Shown here one piece after another: positions 45,198 to 58,091 of a DNA stretch of 64,000 nt. Location: assembly GCA_011800155.1 (NCBI GenBank), contig CM022378.1, positions 558,001-622,000 on the forward strand. Direction: 5' to 3'. The position numbers and the translations under genes were made by a program. Numbering within the stretch: the first letter of the stretch is position 1; each line of letters opens with the position of its first letter. This stretch comes from Flammulina velutipes (taxonomy: Eukaryota; Basidiomycota; Agaricomycetes; Agaricales; Physalacriaceae). The notes under the pieces are model-generated. The model was not told the origin of the DNA. It ran no database searches and worked only from the letters and a program-made list of their open reading frames with translations.

Positions 45198-46040
45198 CTT
45201 GCATTTCTTTCCGAGACAATTTGCCAATTCAATCTGGTAGATATCGTATGATCGTCAAATGGACTGCAGCTGCATGTATACAATAGACTGTATAATACGA
45301 AATCATTTGCATCGGGAATGAGTGGGTCAACGCTACAGCCAAACACAGCCAGCGCCGTTTCCTGTTTCTTGCCATCACCATCCGACGCGACTGCGATTGA
45401 GGCAATACAACGTCTGCTTCACTTTTCAAACGCGACTGTATGTCTGGACATCGCTTTTCTATTTTCTCGTCTCATCTGTTCAAATCCAAAGTGCACGCCA
45501 GATTCTGATATTCAATCTGGTAATGGCATCGAATTCGCACCTCTCAACGAAAGCAATGGGATAGCGGCGACCATAGCCCCGGAAGCTCAGACATGTCACC
45601 ACGATTCCAAGAAAGAGGGAGATGACGAACAGGCAGCCTCAGATAATATTGTGCGTTCATGATTGGCCTTCCTTGTCTCAAACGGATCATTCATACTGAA
45701 GATACATTTCACGCCTATGAAAATGGGATCACCATCGGCGAGCTGGATACACCCTGGCCATGTATGGCCATGACACTCGGACGCGGCCATATCACATTCC
45801 CTTCAAGTTGAATCGCACCACCACAATCCACCGCGTTGCGCCCTCCTTACCGTTTCGCTCGCGCCCAGCGCATTCCCTCCTGCTATCCTCAAACGATGTG
45901 CAATTGGACTTGCGCGATTGAAAGAGCCGAGATAGCGTTCATCTCGAAAGACAAAATTTGGCCGCGCATCTGGTGAGTTGAAATGATGCTCTGCTTTCTG
46001 CAAATCACCCACTCGTTATAGCCGATGAGCGCTGAGAAAC
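45198..46040. other. No supported gene
   Basis: A 114-codon plus frame at 45318-45662 and minus frames at 45596-46012 lack splice or family support. Confidence 0.3.
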
Positions 46041-46226
46041 AGGCTCGCTCGACAACAATGGTGGTTCGAACTAGATGAACTAAAGAAATTCACCTTTGCC
46101 AGCGACCTCGACATCGACCTCGACTACGTACCATACACGCCGGCGCTTCAGCATGAGATAACAGGATTCGCCCTTCATTGCAGAGGACTCAAAACGCTTG
46201 CGACCAATCCCGTCACCACCATTTAA
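46041..46226 (+). pseudogene. Isolated coding exon, unknown family
   Basis: A clean 61-codon stretch after an ACAG acceptor-like site: WWFELDELKKFTFASDLDID, YVPYTPALQHEITGFALHC and GLKTLATNPVTTI, ending in TAA. It has the look of a C-terminal exon of a real protein, but no upstream exon in phase is found. Confidence 0.3.
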
Positions 46227-46714
46227 TTGCAAGTGCGACCAAGACGGAACGACTGTCAGGTAGAACTATAGTGGCAGAATGTAAAAGGCATATCACCTCG
46301 CGAACATCGAGTGAGTTAAGATGACTGTTGTGTCTTGGTTGAGACTTACGCCTTGCAGCCAGCGGCCGACTACGCTCAGGTGGCCTGGCAAGACACGATG
46401 AGGTCTCCAGAGCCATTGGGAGGATCTTGGGTCGAGCGTATACGAGGATACGGAAGATATAGTCCTGTATTGCTTCATGGTGCGTTCATCCTGTCCTATA
46501 TCATTCTGCGGGCCCTCATTTCCGTATACAGGTTACGATTCGCATATATCCCTCAACTTGTACTGCAACGTTTTCAGAGCTCTCACCAAACTCCAGCATC
46601 GGATGTACGCCTCACGGGATCATTATAACTCAATACCGTAATCTTCCTCGAGGCGAAGAGCGAGCTGCTCTCAACGCTTAACGCTATCTCTCCCATCGAC
46701 GACGACGATCTCCC

Positions 46715-47640
46715 TTGTTGACCATGAGCAAGCTACTCTTCCCCGCTTTTGATTCCCCAAACAGGGCGGATCTCGTTTTCCGCACATCAGATAGAATGTC
46801 CCTCTTTGTTCGCAAGGTCTTCCTCATCGAGTCCTCCGAATTCTTCAGCATTCTCTTCGCCGATAGCTCTCCCAACGAGACGTTCAAGGACATCCCCATG
46901 TATCGCGTGCCAGAGGACGTCCACACAATGGCTGCCATCCTCTGGCTCTCCTATCCCACCTCCGATATTCCTTGGGATTCCGTCTATGAGGTCTTACCTT
47001 CGCTCATCCCCTCGCTGAGGAAATACATCATGGAGGAAGTGGAAAAGGCGCCGCGTACCGCTGTCTTGACATCTGATGCACTCAAAAGGCAGCCGTTGAG
47101 GATCTTCGCCATCGCGCGCCAGTATGGGTGGCCAGAGCAGCTGCGAGATCTGTGCTCTCGATTCCAATCCTCGAGCACGGGGTGGTGGAGGAGATGAAGA
47201 TGGTCACTGCTTTCGACTACCAGCTCCTCCTCGACTATTTTCGGAGATCGTCAGAGGCCGCCCCCGGCTTGATGCAAACCGAAATTAGCCAGGAATTACC
47301 ACGAGACTCCCAGTGTTCTCTATTCTAGGCGAAAGATATCTTTCCGATCATACCAGGCGACATACTCAGCTTCTATGGTCACCCATGGATCAAGGTGATG
47401 CTGCGAAATGCTCGAGAGATGTTGAAGGAACAGCCAGGCAAAAGCCTCATGGATCCCCAATTCGTCGACAACGCCATATGGTCGGCAGCAAGGGAGTGCT
47501 CGACTCAAGGCGCTGCTGGCGTCAGAGCTCTATGTATTGGAGGTGATTGATGGCGAGGTCAAGCGTTCTTTGGCTCAGGCGAGCAGTTCTGTGTTTCGTT
47601 TCATGCTACGGAGGCTGACTATTCTTTTTAGATTGAGTTA
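46715..47640 (+). pseudogene. BTB/POZ domain protein, frameshifted
   Basis: The N-terminal BTB domain is clear: ADLVFRTSDRMSLFVRKVFL, SSEFFSILFADSSPNETFKD, and PEDVHTMAAILWLSYPTSD. Next LKRQPLRIFAIARQYGWPEQ, the segment that follows the BTB in the large mushroom BTB families. At about 47150-47180 the frame slips (LEHGVVEEMKMVTAFDYQLL continues in another frame), and again near 47525 just before VLEVIDGEVKRSL. The C-terminal block SFYGHPWIKVMLRNAREMLK is shared with the two neighbours. BTB proteins usually act as adaptors or oligomerisation units; here the product is probably lost. Confidence 0.7.
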
Positions 47641-47931
47641 AAACTCGAAGATTAGGCTAGGTTATGTTAGCACGATGCGAATGAGGTGCGAAAGTGGGTG
47701 TCATTATAACAATGATTCTGTAGTCTTGGGTACCGAAATGCTACATCAGTATAACGAAATATTCTCGCCTGATTTCGAACGATGCCAGAGTGGTCGGTCG
47801 TCTCTCTGTGTAGTCCGTCGGGTTCAGGTGGGGAAGAGTGGATTATGAAGCGCGCAAATAGCAGTTGGTAGAACATGCCCTGCTAGCGTATCCATAGCAA
47901 TCTATACCTTCAGAATCAGATACTCACAACG

Positions 47932-48935
47932 TCAAACTTCGGCTCGATCTAGATGTATATGTGAGCAATAGCGACAAATAACAAAAGTGTATCCACCCAC
48001 TTCATCCAACCCAATCGCCTTATCCAATTCCTCCGATAAACATCTGACACCAATGTAGCTTTCGGGCCCGCATTCTTGTTGTGCTATGTTCGCAGCGCCC
48101 TCCACTAAATCTGGACGTGTAAGAGACGCTCCTGTTTGATTCCGCAACGAATCGCGAAGATAGGTAATCACCATCGCGATCCACGGGTGCCCGTAGCACA
48201 CATAGTCACTGGTGGAAGGCGCAGTGGCGCCGGTCTTGCGAGATATCCTGATGCCAGAGAACGCCACGGAAGAGACCCCGCATGTCGGGCAAATGGTTGA
48301 TTGATCAGTGAGGACCCCTTGAAGCCGGAGGTCAAACGGGATTGAAGAAAATGGTAGAACAAGGGAGTCCTTCAAGGATTCGACCTCAGCGTCCGAGCAT
48401 CTCCAGAAATACTCCAGGAGGCGATGATAGTCAATTCCAGTGATCATCCTCATCTCCCCGAAGGCGACTTTCTTGCGGAGAGGTTCCGAGAGAAAATACC
48501 TGGCGGCCAGTTTCGCCACGTCATCGGGCCAGCCCTGCTGGCGCGTGACGGCAAAGATTCTCAAAGGACGCTCGGAAATCTCATCGGAAAAAAAAACGAT
48601 CCTGCGCAGGCGACTAATGGCGTCGTCCATGATGTACTTCTGCAACGCAGAAAGGACGGATGACTCCAAAGGATCCTCAAATTCCAAGAAAAGTCGGTTG
48701 GGGGATAGCACAGTCGAAGGACACAGTGCATCGTCTGAGTATCCTCTTGTACGCGATGCATGGGCAGGACGTGGTGTGTTTCGTTAGGTGAATTATCAGC
48801 GAAGAGATTGGCGAAGAACACGGAAGCCTGGATGAGGAAGATTTTGCGAACAAAGAGATATTGCCCGTCCGACGCCTGCATGACGAAATCGGCTCTATCT
48901 GGGGGAGCGGGAACGAGCATTCGTGTTTGGTCCAT
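47932..48935 (-). pseudogene. BTB/POZ domain protein, one frameshift
   Basis: Converges on the previous BTB gene and is its paralogue. From 48935: ADFVMQASDGQYLFVRKIFL, ASVFFANLFADNSPNET, TMHCVLRLCYPPTDFSW. Then the frame slips by one base at about 48676-48690 and continues EFEDPLESSVLSALQKYIMD, RPLRIFAVTRQQGWPDDV, AFGEMRMITGIDYHRLLEYF, a CPTCG pair, VCYGHPWIAMVITYLRDSL, and ends after VICRYCSHIH. Apart from the slip the sequence is well preserved, so a sequencing indel is possible. Confidence 0.7.
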
Positions 48936-49479
48936 TACGAGTGGCCGTCGACGGGTAAGATAATGTTATGAATGCCGAGAGAAACCCTCGTTGTTTGCCT
49001 TGAGGAGGACACGTAACACTAACCCCGTATTTCAGGGAATAGCTTTGAGGAAACGGAAGCCAAAGACTAGGCAGAGAGGAGCGATTGGCGAGATGGTACG
49101 AGTAGGATTTATGTGACACTAGTAAATCTATACGCCCAAGGCTAATGTGATTGTACCGGGCGAGACTGCACGCCGCGGAGGCACCGTAAGATCACTAAAT
49201 GCATGAATGAAGAGCACTTGTGGGCGTGTAAGACTGGTGAAGATAAGTGCAATAGGAAGCTAAACACAAAGTCGACTCACAGGGGATTTTTTCCGTATTC
49301 TGCACAATGTCTGTGGCCTGCGGATGAGCCTCTACATCTTGCCCGGCCATGGGCGCCAGCTCTTTTCTCCCTGGCGTTGCGTAGTTCTCGTCATAAAGTG
49401 GACCTGTTCCTAATTTACGCAACAAAAACACGATAACAACATGACTCTCCAAATCTCCAGCTCAATCTGAGAACACAAG

Positions 49480-49934
49480 TCAGAAGAGACTCAGAGAGGG
49501 AACAGAATAACTCACTGCATCCAAGATACGCTCAACCTCGACATTGAACACCTCCAGCAGACATCTAACGCTAGCATGATTCTGGGTTATGCATCCTCTC
49601 GCGGCCAACCATATGGCATCGTCCATTAGACAAGGATCCAATAGGCCCCTCCCCGGTCTATCCTTCAACATCTCCCGAGCATTGCGCACCATCAGCTTGA
49701 TCCACGGATGCCCATAGTGCCACGCCATACCCGCATTCCCGCCACTGGGGGACGTAATAGACAACGGAGCCCACGTCTCGCCGCCGAATGAAAGTCATTG
49801 GTAGCAGTGACCGCCCTCTGCAGAAAACTCTCTGTGCGGAGGTGATCAACATCCGGAGAAATCTCCATTGCAGCCTTGGCCAACAAAAATAAGACCTTAA
49901 CCGAGGGATGGCAGTCATCATTGTAGATGATCAA
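49480..49934 (-). pseudogene. Third BTB paralogue, C-terminal part only
   Basis: WHYGHPWIKLMVRNAREMLK, LMDDAIWLAARGCITQNHAS and VRCLLEVFNVEVERILDA match the C-terminal block of the plus-strand BTB gene (GHPWIK-VMLRNAREMLKEQPG and following). The BTB domain itself is not found; the region upstream (49935-50350) gives way to the transposase gene. Confidence 0.6.
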
Positions 49935-50352
49935 GCCCGCTTACACGCAGAGACTGGATAGCATCGGACCGGTTCTAGACTCACGTTCTTTCCTTCCTTT
50001 ATTCTTAACGCCACCATGTGCCGGGAAAGTAAAATTTCTTGAGCGATAGTAAATCTGAGTCTCGAGAAAGTAAAAAGAATGTCCGCCTCCCGTCCTGGAT
50101 TACGCCCGAGAATACCGACCACATCAGCTTCATCAGTTTCTGCCTCCATCGTTCGCCCTCCATCTGTTGGAGCCAGTGCCTGAAACCGAGCCTTCCTCGT
50201 ACTCCCAGTATTACAAGCTAAAACGCGAATATTAATACCGTATTCCCCTGTTAAGCGCCTTCCGACATAAAAAGCTGGCAGGCCGCACAGACCCCATCTT
50301 TCCTGATGGCCACAGAATGGCATGCAGAAGATACCCACTACCGTTGGTGGTT

Positions 50353-53300
50353 TCATCGAAATTTTGGGCGCTTATCTCTATGCTCTTGTGCCCTCTCTAT
50401 TCCTGTCTTATAATCATCCTCTCCAGCACGTTTGAGTTCCGGTTGTGAATATTGTGGCAGCTCTGGGAAATATACGTTCTCATTGAACGGGCGTCGCATC
50501 TTCGGGGATCCATTAGCCATGATTTGGAAGTGTTGGTACAACACGCACCCGATTGTGAGGAAGAACGGCCAGCAATTTGTGACCAAGGATCTCCACCGGA
50601 GTCAACACTGCGCCACTTCGTATAGATCCCAGGCCCATATGGAAGTATGTAGCTTCAGGCGTCTGGTGAACTAGAAAACCTAGATCCAGCTCTTTGTACT
50701 GATCTATCAACAGGCCGTCGACGTTAGGATACAACTGACAGATGACGACTGTGGTTGAACCGCTCTCTGTAACCCGTTGGCTGAGGATACGGCGAATAAC
50801 CGCGGCACACACTTGCCCCGCACTCTTTTCCACGACAGCGTAGCAGCCCCACAGTTGATGATCGTGAGCGTTATATTCCTGGCCATCGATGATGATTTTT
50901 GGCCAGTCGAAAGAGTCGAGGGAAACGAGGCTGGGTAAAGTGCCTGTCTGAGAGGCAAGCATGCGGGGAATATCGAGCGGATTTTGGAGGTCACTGAGCC
51001 GTTGGCGCTTACCACATAAGCCCTCCAGTTTCACGACATTCTCTGAGGCGCTACGAAGCCCCAGATTGGTGCGCAACCTCTCCTTATGGAACTGGTCCAG
51101 AATTTCGCCACCATGTTCAACTATTCTGAGAGCAGTCTGCCTAAGTGGCTCGTCCGCATCCGATGCCAGGCGAGGAAGCGAATTGACCACTCCAGCTAGG
51201 GATGCTCTCGCACAATGATGCAGAAGGTAAGTTATCTCCATCTCTCCTGTTAGACGTCACTATCGAAAAGCACTAACTTGAAAAATCAATGCATACCCAG
51301 TTTTCGGTTCGTTTTAGTCGATTGCATCTCAAAATTCATGCGTTCGAATCCAGGAACCTTGTATGCGTGTGACGGACCAAGGGAGCGTAAGAATTCGGCG
51401 AAATGCATGGATATATGGCCGGCTGGTTTGATTTGAAAGGCTGGATAAAGGGCGAGAGCCTTTTGGAAAAAGCGATGGTTATGAAACGAATACGAGTCTG
51501 CATGTTGTTGGGATGTTACCCGGTTGTGTGCCATAAGTGACGCCTTCACCAGGTCAGTGAAGTTGTAAAGCATACAGAGCTTGCGCTGCCTCAAAGTGAG
51601 TTCTTTCGCGGATTCCGCTGCAGATAGAGAGACCGGTAGATCGGCATTGTAGCCCCAGCAACGAACGAGTGTGATGACCAAGGACACTGTCGCTACGACA
51701 CCCCACTGGTCGGCAGATAGTTTTCCATGCTGCGACGTACCCCAATTCAGAGGGGGCTTGTCAAGACCTAAAGGATAACGGGATGACTGCTGATCTAGGC
51801 GAACTTCATCCATCAAGTCCTTTCCTAGCACATGCGTAGCCTTTGGAGTTAGGTTTTCGTTCATCTAGAAGACGCATAGTATCAACTCTTGCCATAAATG
51901 AGAAATGAGGCTCACGTATTTATAGAGAAGTTCCGCAATCTGTCCTTTCCCTGCACCACTGGGAATCGCGACAGCGTACTCTTGTGCCCATTCTTGTAAA
52001 ACCTCCTTCGTTATGCTCTTCAGAGCGGTTATGGGACAGTTTCCACTCAGAAATCTTTTCTTGGTCTGCCGCTCCTTCATCTTCTTCTCCTTAGCTTTCT
52101 TGGATTTTTTATCCTCAGTCTCCATGTCGTCTTTGCCGTGGGATGCAGCTGGCATGGGCGTAGAACCTCTGGGCGTGGAAGCGTCATCTGGAATATCCAT
52201 GAGCAGCCACAATGGGAGATAAGACTTGGGTTCAAACCGGTCGTTGGCGTGCTCGCCCTGGAAGTATTGCCTGCTTCACTTTGTGTATCTTGCTGAGAAC
52301 TGGGAGTGGCCGGTGTATTTGAATCGGCTGGAGGTTGGTTCAGACCTTCCACATCCTCCAAGTCGTCATCTAAATCAAGCCTCCGTCGGAGTAGCACATC
52401 GGGGTCAGTGGTGCGCTGCGGCATATTTATCTCAGTACAGCCTCAGGTTCAATACCTTGTTACTCACCAGGTTGAAAAGAACCTCCTGGAGCTCCGCCTT
52501 TGTACCGCTGAAAGGAAGTTGATTGTCGAAGCAAATCGTGGCTAGGGAATCTCGGCGGATGGCTTTGATTTCTTTACGGAAAGCCTCTAAATCGTCACTG
52601 CTACTTTGGTTGAGTGTTTCTAGGGCTAGGTCCAGCACACTGTTGGGGGGGCGCTTGATGCCGAGTTCCTCTGGTGCGCTCCCATCTCCCCCTTCGATAT
52701 TAACGTTGACCCCCCAGACATTGCGAACAAAGTTCTGAATATTGTTCAGAAGGTCAAAGTGCATGGCTTCGGGTGGAGATGACTCGACGGGATTCCAGTA
52801 TGGGAGCCGGTTGAACGAAGACCACCGAATTTGAGTCCCCGTCTTGAAGGCCCGGTCGCGTTCCACCATTGAGGGTAAGTCTCTCCATTGCTCTGCAGCC
52901 TCCTTGAGTGAAGGCCAGTTCCTCGTTGGCCAAGAGGTCAAGTCGATGTTACGTTTGTCAGTCTGAGCGATATCACAGGTCATACAAAAATGCATAGCCG
53001 TGGCGGAGGGGAAACCAGTAACCTGGCGAGCGGCGAGCATATCGCAGATGGCAAGCATGATGGCGGCTCTTGCCATACGTCCGAGGGGATGGGAGAACGT
53101 TTTAGTGAACCAGAACCCAGCCCACGCTTCAAGGAAGTCGTTGATAACCAGATCAAGATAGTGATTTATGTGGTGGGTCGATGGGTGACCAGGGATGACA
53201 CCGACGAGGTAGATATTCTCGGGCAGGTACCGGAGGTGGGGTGGGAGATTGAGAAGAACGAGGTAAATAGCGGTGGCTTGACGGCTCTGCTCAAGGTGAG

Positions 53301-54776
53301 ATGGCAAATTTAAAAAGACAATAGTACCAGTACCTGCTTTGCTGTAAGATTATGGAATGGGTTGAACCCATCGAGCCCAAAGCCAAATAACAGTTTGAGG
53401 ACATTGCTCCCGTCTTCTTTCATGAACCCATTGGCGTAGGACCACCATCTCGGTGAATCCCATATGTCCTTCATTTCAGTGCAAGGTTGGTGACGCTTAT
53501 ACTCTTCGAGGTACTCCTCAATGTCGGGACGAGAGAGCATCATGGCGAGCCACGCACTGAGAGAGTGGTGTGCGTATTTCAAAAAAGGTAGCCTGTGAGT
53601 CGTCCCACGGATAAGGACATCGCGTAACAGTTTGGCGCCACAAGGTTTGGAAGGGTCGGCCACTATTGAAGGACATACCGACGGTACAGAATCCGGTTCG
53701 AAAGGATATAGTGCAGAACACTTGTGGCAGTTGACGAAAATTTTGCATTTTGCATGGAGATGATAGTCTTTCGCGGTCGTCTCGGGATCCAAGGGCATCT
53801 GTGTGGCGATGTTGGAAAGGGCAGGGTACCCGACCGCAAGGCAAGCGACCGCAGCCCTAAAACCGATAGCAAAAAACCGGAGGGTCTTCTCGGGAACATT
53901 TTGATAGTACTGTGCCAATAAGAGTACCAGAGAGAAAAGTTGTACCGCCAACGGTCGCTTTCGGTAGGGTTCAAAGAACAGATCTGGATGTCGCTTAGTA
54001 CGAGATCAGACGTTCTAGAGGGATAACACACCACTTTGAACAACATTAATCCCCTCCGTTTCGTTGTGATTCCTTTTCCACTCTCTTGCCTTCCATTCCC
54101 GGAGAACATCCACAGCATTTAAAACCAGATCGTGGCGACATCTTGCGTCCTGCTCTCCAACACCATCTGAACAGTATCTTTCTAACTCTCTCAGCCGTCC
54201 TTCTGCCTGTACAAAAAGGCGGTTGTTGGGTTTATCCTCGAGAGCAAAAAAGTCGGCACCGGGATCGAAAGACGATGTGGCGTGATCATACGTGAAAGGA
54301 GGAGCGTCTTGACAGCCCGCGTTCCGAAAGCTGAGGTTCTTGGACATTTTAGCCAAATTGATAACATTGTTGACAGAGGTTTCGAATGATCCTTGTGAAC
54401 TATCCTGTACCACGAAAGCGCTGGGAACAGTCGCTGCGGGAGCACCTTGACGAAGTGCCGCAGAGCCTGGAGGTGTAGTTCGTGGTGGGTTATGGACCCG
54501 ATACAAGTCCTCGTTGATCATTAACCCGGGAACGTACGCCTCTGTCTCGTCGTCCCGATGAAGGCAAGATATGCATTGTGCACACAGACAACATCTCTGC
54601 CTACGTTGCCGTGGTTCTTGGTGAATATTCTGTGCGTCCATAGGGCCCCTGCAGAGGCGGTCAGTACAGCTACAAGATTTGGCAGAAGATGTTTCACTGG
54701 CGAATCTTGTTTGCAGCGGCAGGCTTACTGTGCACATCCAAGTGTTGAAGGAGAAGTCTCGAATCAGCACCGGCAT
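50353..54776 (-). mobile_element. Tnp2/CACTA-type DNA transposon (ends not located)
   Basis: The transposase coding region fills this span. I looked for CACTA-like inverted termini on both sides (49.9-50.4 and 54.8-55.6 kb) and did not find a matching pair, so the real boundaries are unknown. Confidence 0.6.
50513..54776 (-). CDS. Tnp2-type transposase with inserted SAP-like motifs
   Basis: A multi-exon minus-strand gene. Blocks in order: a Cys-rich N-terminus (CCLCAQCISC); DLVLNAVDVLREWKAREWKR; a zinc-type NCHKCSALYPFEP; HHSLSAWLAMMLSRPDIEEY; FGFGLDGFNPFHN, a Tnp2 core motif; YLVGVIPGHPSTHHINHYLD; AICDMLAARQVTGFPSATAM and HFCMTCDIAQTDKRNID, with the Tnp2 Cys pair; and YWNPVESSPPEAMHFDLLNN. 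Then LATICFDNQLPFSGTKAELQ (SAP-like), an acidic linker, a second SAP-like LQEWAQEYAVAIPSGAGKGQ, and the second transposase half: HGKLSADQWGVVATVSLVIT, ISMHFAEFLRSLGPSHAYKV, ending EILGHKLLAVLPHN. All exons inspected read well, so it may be recently active. It would catalyse cut-and-paste transposition. Confidence 0.75.
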
Positions 54777-57700
54777 CTCGCAGAGGTGAAATCATTGATA
54801 ATCATCAGTCCGCATTTCCAAGCTGCGCGAATACTACATATACAGACGTTCCAGAAATCCTTGCTACTGTCACTGTGCATCAAATGATCAAAAAATCCGA
54901 AAATGATAACAGAATGCCTACAATTCACTTCTTCAACACCCGGATTAAGCTCGGCATGTATGCCCTTCTCTAAGTTCTCTTGCATAATCCTCAGTCAGAA
55001 GATGGAGCGCACCAGTAAAAAGGTAAAGGACACAGGTGGAAAGGGTATAAAAGAATTGATTGGGACTACATACAACAGCGATAGTATGACTGGACTACAC
55101 TACGAACCCGCTCCAATACTCACTAACACGAACAGAGACAAAATACAAAACCGGTGTAGCTCTGGTGTTGCTGATCTGCGAATAGTACTCGAATTAGTAA
55201 AGAAAACTATCATTACAGTCATGACATACTTACATTAACATTAAATCTACCAGCCACTCGTCCGACGCCGTCGAAACTATGTCATCGCCGTCGATTGAAG
55301 TAACGCGGTGGCCACGATGCCACGAGAAAACATATCCAAACAGGTGATGGCAGGGGTGGGATCAGTCAAATTGCCAGCGGGGAGGTAGACAGAGGTAACG
55401 GTACCGTTCTTTGATGTGGTGATACACTCTTGCCTGTGAGACGATGAGTTGCGGGGAAATTAGGGAACAAAAGAACACACACATGCAAGTGGAAAGAGAG
55501 GGTTGGTAACCAGCAACAGAGGGAATACGCCCTAGGAGAGCAAACACTTCAGAAAAGGCTTGGGTGAAATGGAAATATTGTCAACGAAAAGCAACAAGTA
55601 CCTGACCCTCCTCGTCATGACACTTGGAAACGTTCAGGAAGGGTAGTAGCGCGACACATAATATGCATACCGTAGAAGATAGAGAAGGCATCCTGCGCGT
55701 GCCAAGAAACGAGGTGCGTGAAAATGGGCCGATGGCTGTTGAGATGTAGGTTCATGGCTCGCGTTTGTCGTCAGGGTGTCTTCGCCACGCACTCAGAATG
55801 ACGTGGCAAGCAACTGAATCACGGAGGGAAAGAAGTGTCAATACAAGAAACCAGAAAATAAGAGCGGTCGACGTACCTAACCGTACTGTAGAACCCAGAA
55901 ACATCTGAGTTCAACAGCAGAGCTCCGATTGACCATTATTCATTAGCAGACGTCCAGGCCTTCAATACCAAGGAATCTCGAGAGATGACGGTGCCAGGAT
56001 GGTAAAAGTCAGAGAGAAGGTAGTTCATTCGGACCGTGAATACCAACATTCACGTGATGGTGCCGTCGGCAAGCGGACTTCAACAAATCTTCGTTTCTTC
56101 TCGTTATCAACTTTCTCATATTTGCTATAATGGCGCTCACATTTAGCTCTATGTGCATCATACTCTGTGGGCACGAGTTTGCATAGGCGAGCACGATGGT
56201 CTTGTATTCTGTGTCGTCTGATAATCAAAGTACCAGATATTTTCCACTGGGCCGGACCACGAATGGATCTAACAACACCAATAATGTTAACGACGATGGT
56301 GGCACTGGTACGAGCTATATGGGCAAGGAGGGTCTATTAATCCCACAGTGACCGGGACGGCAGACACGCAATCTCACAGTAGACAAATTTCCCGCACTTG
56401 GCTCGCCACTGGACATGCTGAGCCTGGCATCTACGGAAAAGCAACAACTCGACCGAACGGGGCGCAACCACAGTCGTCGCATTCTTGCACCGAACGGGTC
56501 CTCACATCCTCTGCCTTCCCACCACATTCGCTCCTCGCATAACATGCATCAATAGATACCTACATAGCTTACCACTCCATGGATGGACCAGAGTGCTGCA
56601 CGGTCAGTCTCGACTTTCACCTACCAGCATGCTGCGGCGTCGCGCCGCCTGTGCCGGGCCGTGCGAAAGTCGCAGGCTTCAACGAGTCGCGACGAGACAC
56701 TCTCCTTCATGCTCTACTCTAGCCCTATGGACGTACTACAGGAGGTGGCGATGGAACTGTACGTGCTTGCCCACCATTCACTGAGATAAATACTAATGCT
56801 CTCTCAGATATAACTATGATTGCTCTGCGTTTGTGGATAACGGAAGGTCGGGCATGTGCATGGTCCCAATTGGTGGTGAGAGTGGCCAGTACCGGCGCGG
56901 AAGGATGGTATTAAGCGCGCAGAGACATAATGTATGGGAAGGGCAATAGCACAGTGACGTACCAATTATATTATTCAGGTAGACTGAATACAGAATTTCA
57001 ATAGTCGTACTACACTATACCCTCCCCTAATACAAGGCTTTCTTCTGTATTACACACCCATATGTTGCAAGCAATGAATTCTGGCTACGTCTGACCGAAA
57101 ACGCTGCATACAGTGTTTTACGCACTGTTACGCGCTTTCCGGCGGAATATACCATCCTACGCGAACCCCATTTTTCCTGATGCCGGCCAACATCCACTCA
57201 TGATGCTCGAACACAAACTTCTATGTGTACCATACTTGCATACCTTATACCTGGATTGAATGGAAGGAGTTATGTGCAATCACAGGGCAAACTCAAGGTG
57301 AATAGCACATTGTAGAATTTTTTTGGTGAATTGAGTGTATTTGCAGCTGGTGTCGAAACAAAAGTCCGGTCGAAACATTAGTGATCTAGGTCAAAATGAA
57401 TTACTCCACAGTGTGGCGGATCCAGTGCAGGCATATTCCTCCCACCTCATGAGCTCGGTCAAGTTGCCAGTAGCATTCTGTATCTTATTGATACAACTAG
57501 TATCCAGAGCCAGTCACAAAGCTGCAAGTGTAGTGCCCTTCTGTTGTATTGGCGGCTCCACAATACATTTGATGGGTCAAAAAGTATTATATTTCGGTCG
57601 AAAAAAACCGTTTCGATACCAGCTGCAAATACACTCTAATCTAATTATCATTTCAACGGAATGGCACTGAAACACACCTCACTCTGTATTTGACGTACAC

Positions 57701-57864
57701 GTTGCATATGATGAGTAGCCTGAATGTGCAGTCGCCGTCTACCTGGCGCATGCATTCATGACTGTATGTTTTATTTCCCAATGCGCAACGCGGAGATCTA
57801 GATGATCTCCTAGAAGAACACCACCACCAGCAGGTTGGCTTCAGGTGATCGCAGGCGCGTGTCA
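54777..57864. other. No supported gene
   Basis: Short frames only. A possible F-box-like remnant (SPMDVLQEVAMELYVLAHHS, about 56720-56785, plus) is not joined to anything else. Possibly contains the missing right end of the Tnp2 element. Confidence 0.3.
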
Positions 57865-57905
57865 TAGACTCGAACCCGGGCAGGATTTGGATTGGTTCGA
57901 GTCTA
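57865..57905. repeat. 12-bp inverted repeat containing a B-box-like motif
   Basis: TAGACTCGAACC (57865-57876) and GGTTCGAGTCTA (57894-57905) are exact inverted copies with a 17-nt loop. GGTTCGAGTC is close to the Pol III B box, so this could be a tRNA-derived fragment in inverted pair. Confidence 0.6.
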
Positions 57906-58091
57906 CGCGTGTCAACGCCTTAGAGCGCCTTACCGAGTTAGCCCGGAGATCCCGGCTCGAAACGTTCGTCGGAACTCTTTTACCGAGTTGAAGTTGAACA
58001 GATCCAGTCAGATGTATACTTACTTGGTCGTTGAGCAAAAACTACGTAGTATTATGGAACGCATACTGAGGTGCCGTCATTCAGATATTAT

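Noticed and set aside
54903..55238. Plus-strand frame of 111 codons
   Set aside because: No splice partner, no motif, low-complexity Lys/Thr composition.
49935..55600. Search for CACTA terminal inverted repeats around the Tnp2 gene
   Set aside because: CACTA/TAGTG strings occur but no matched inverted pair with a 3-bp target duplication could be found by eye.
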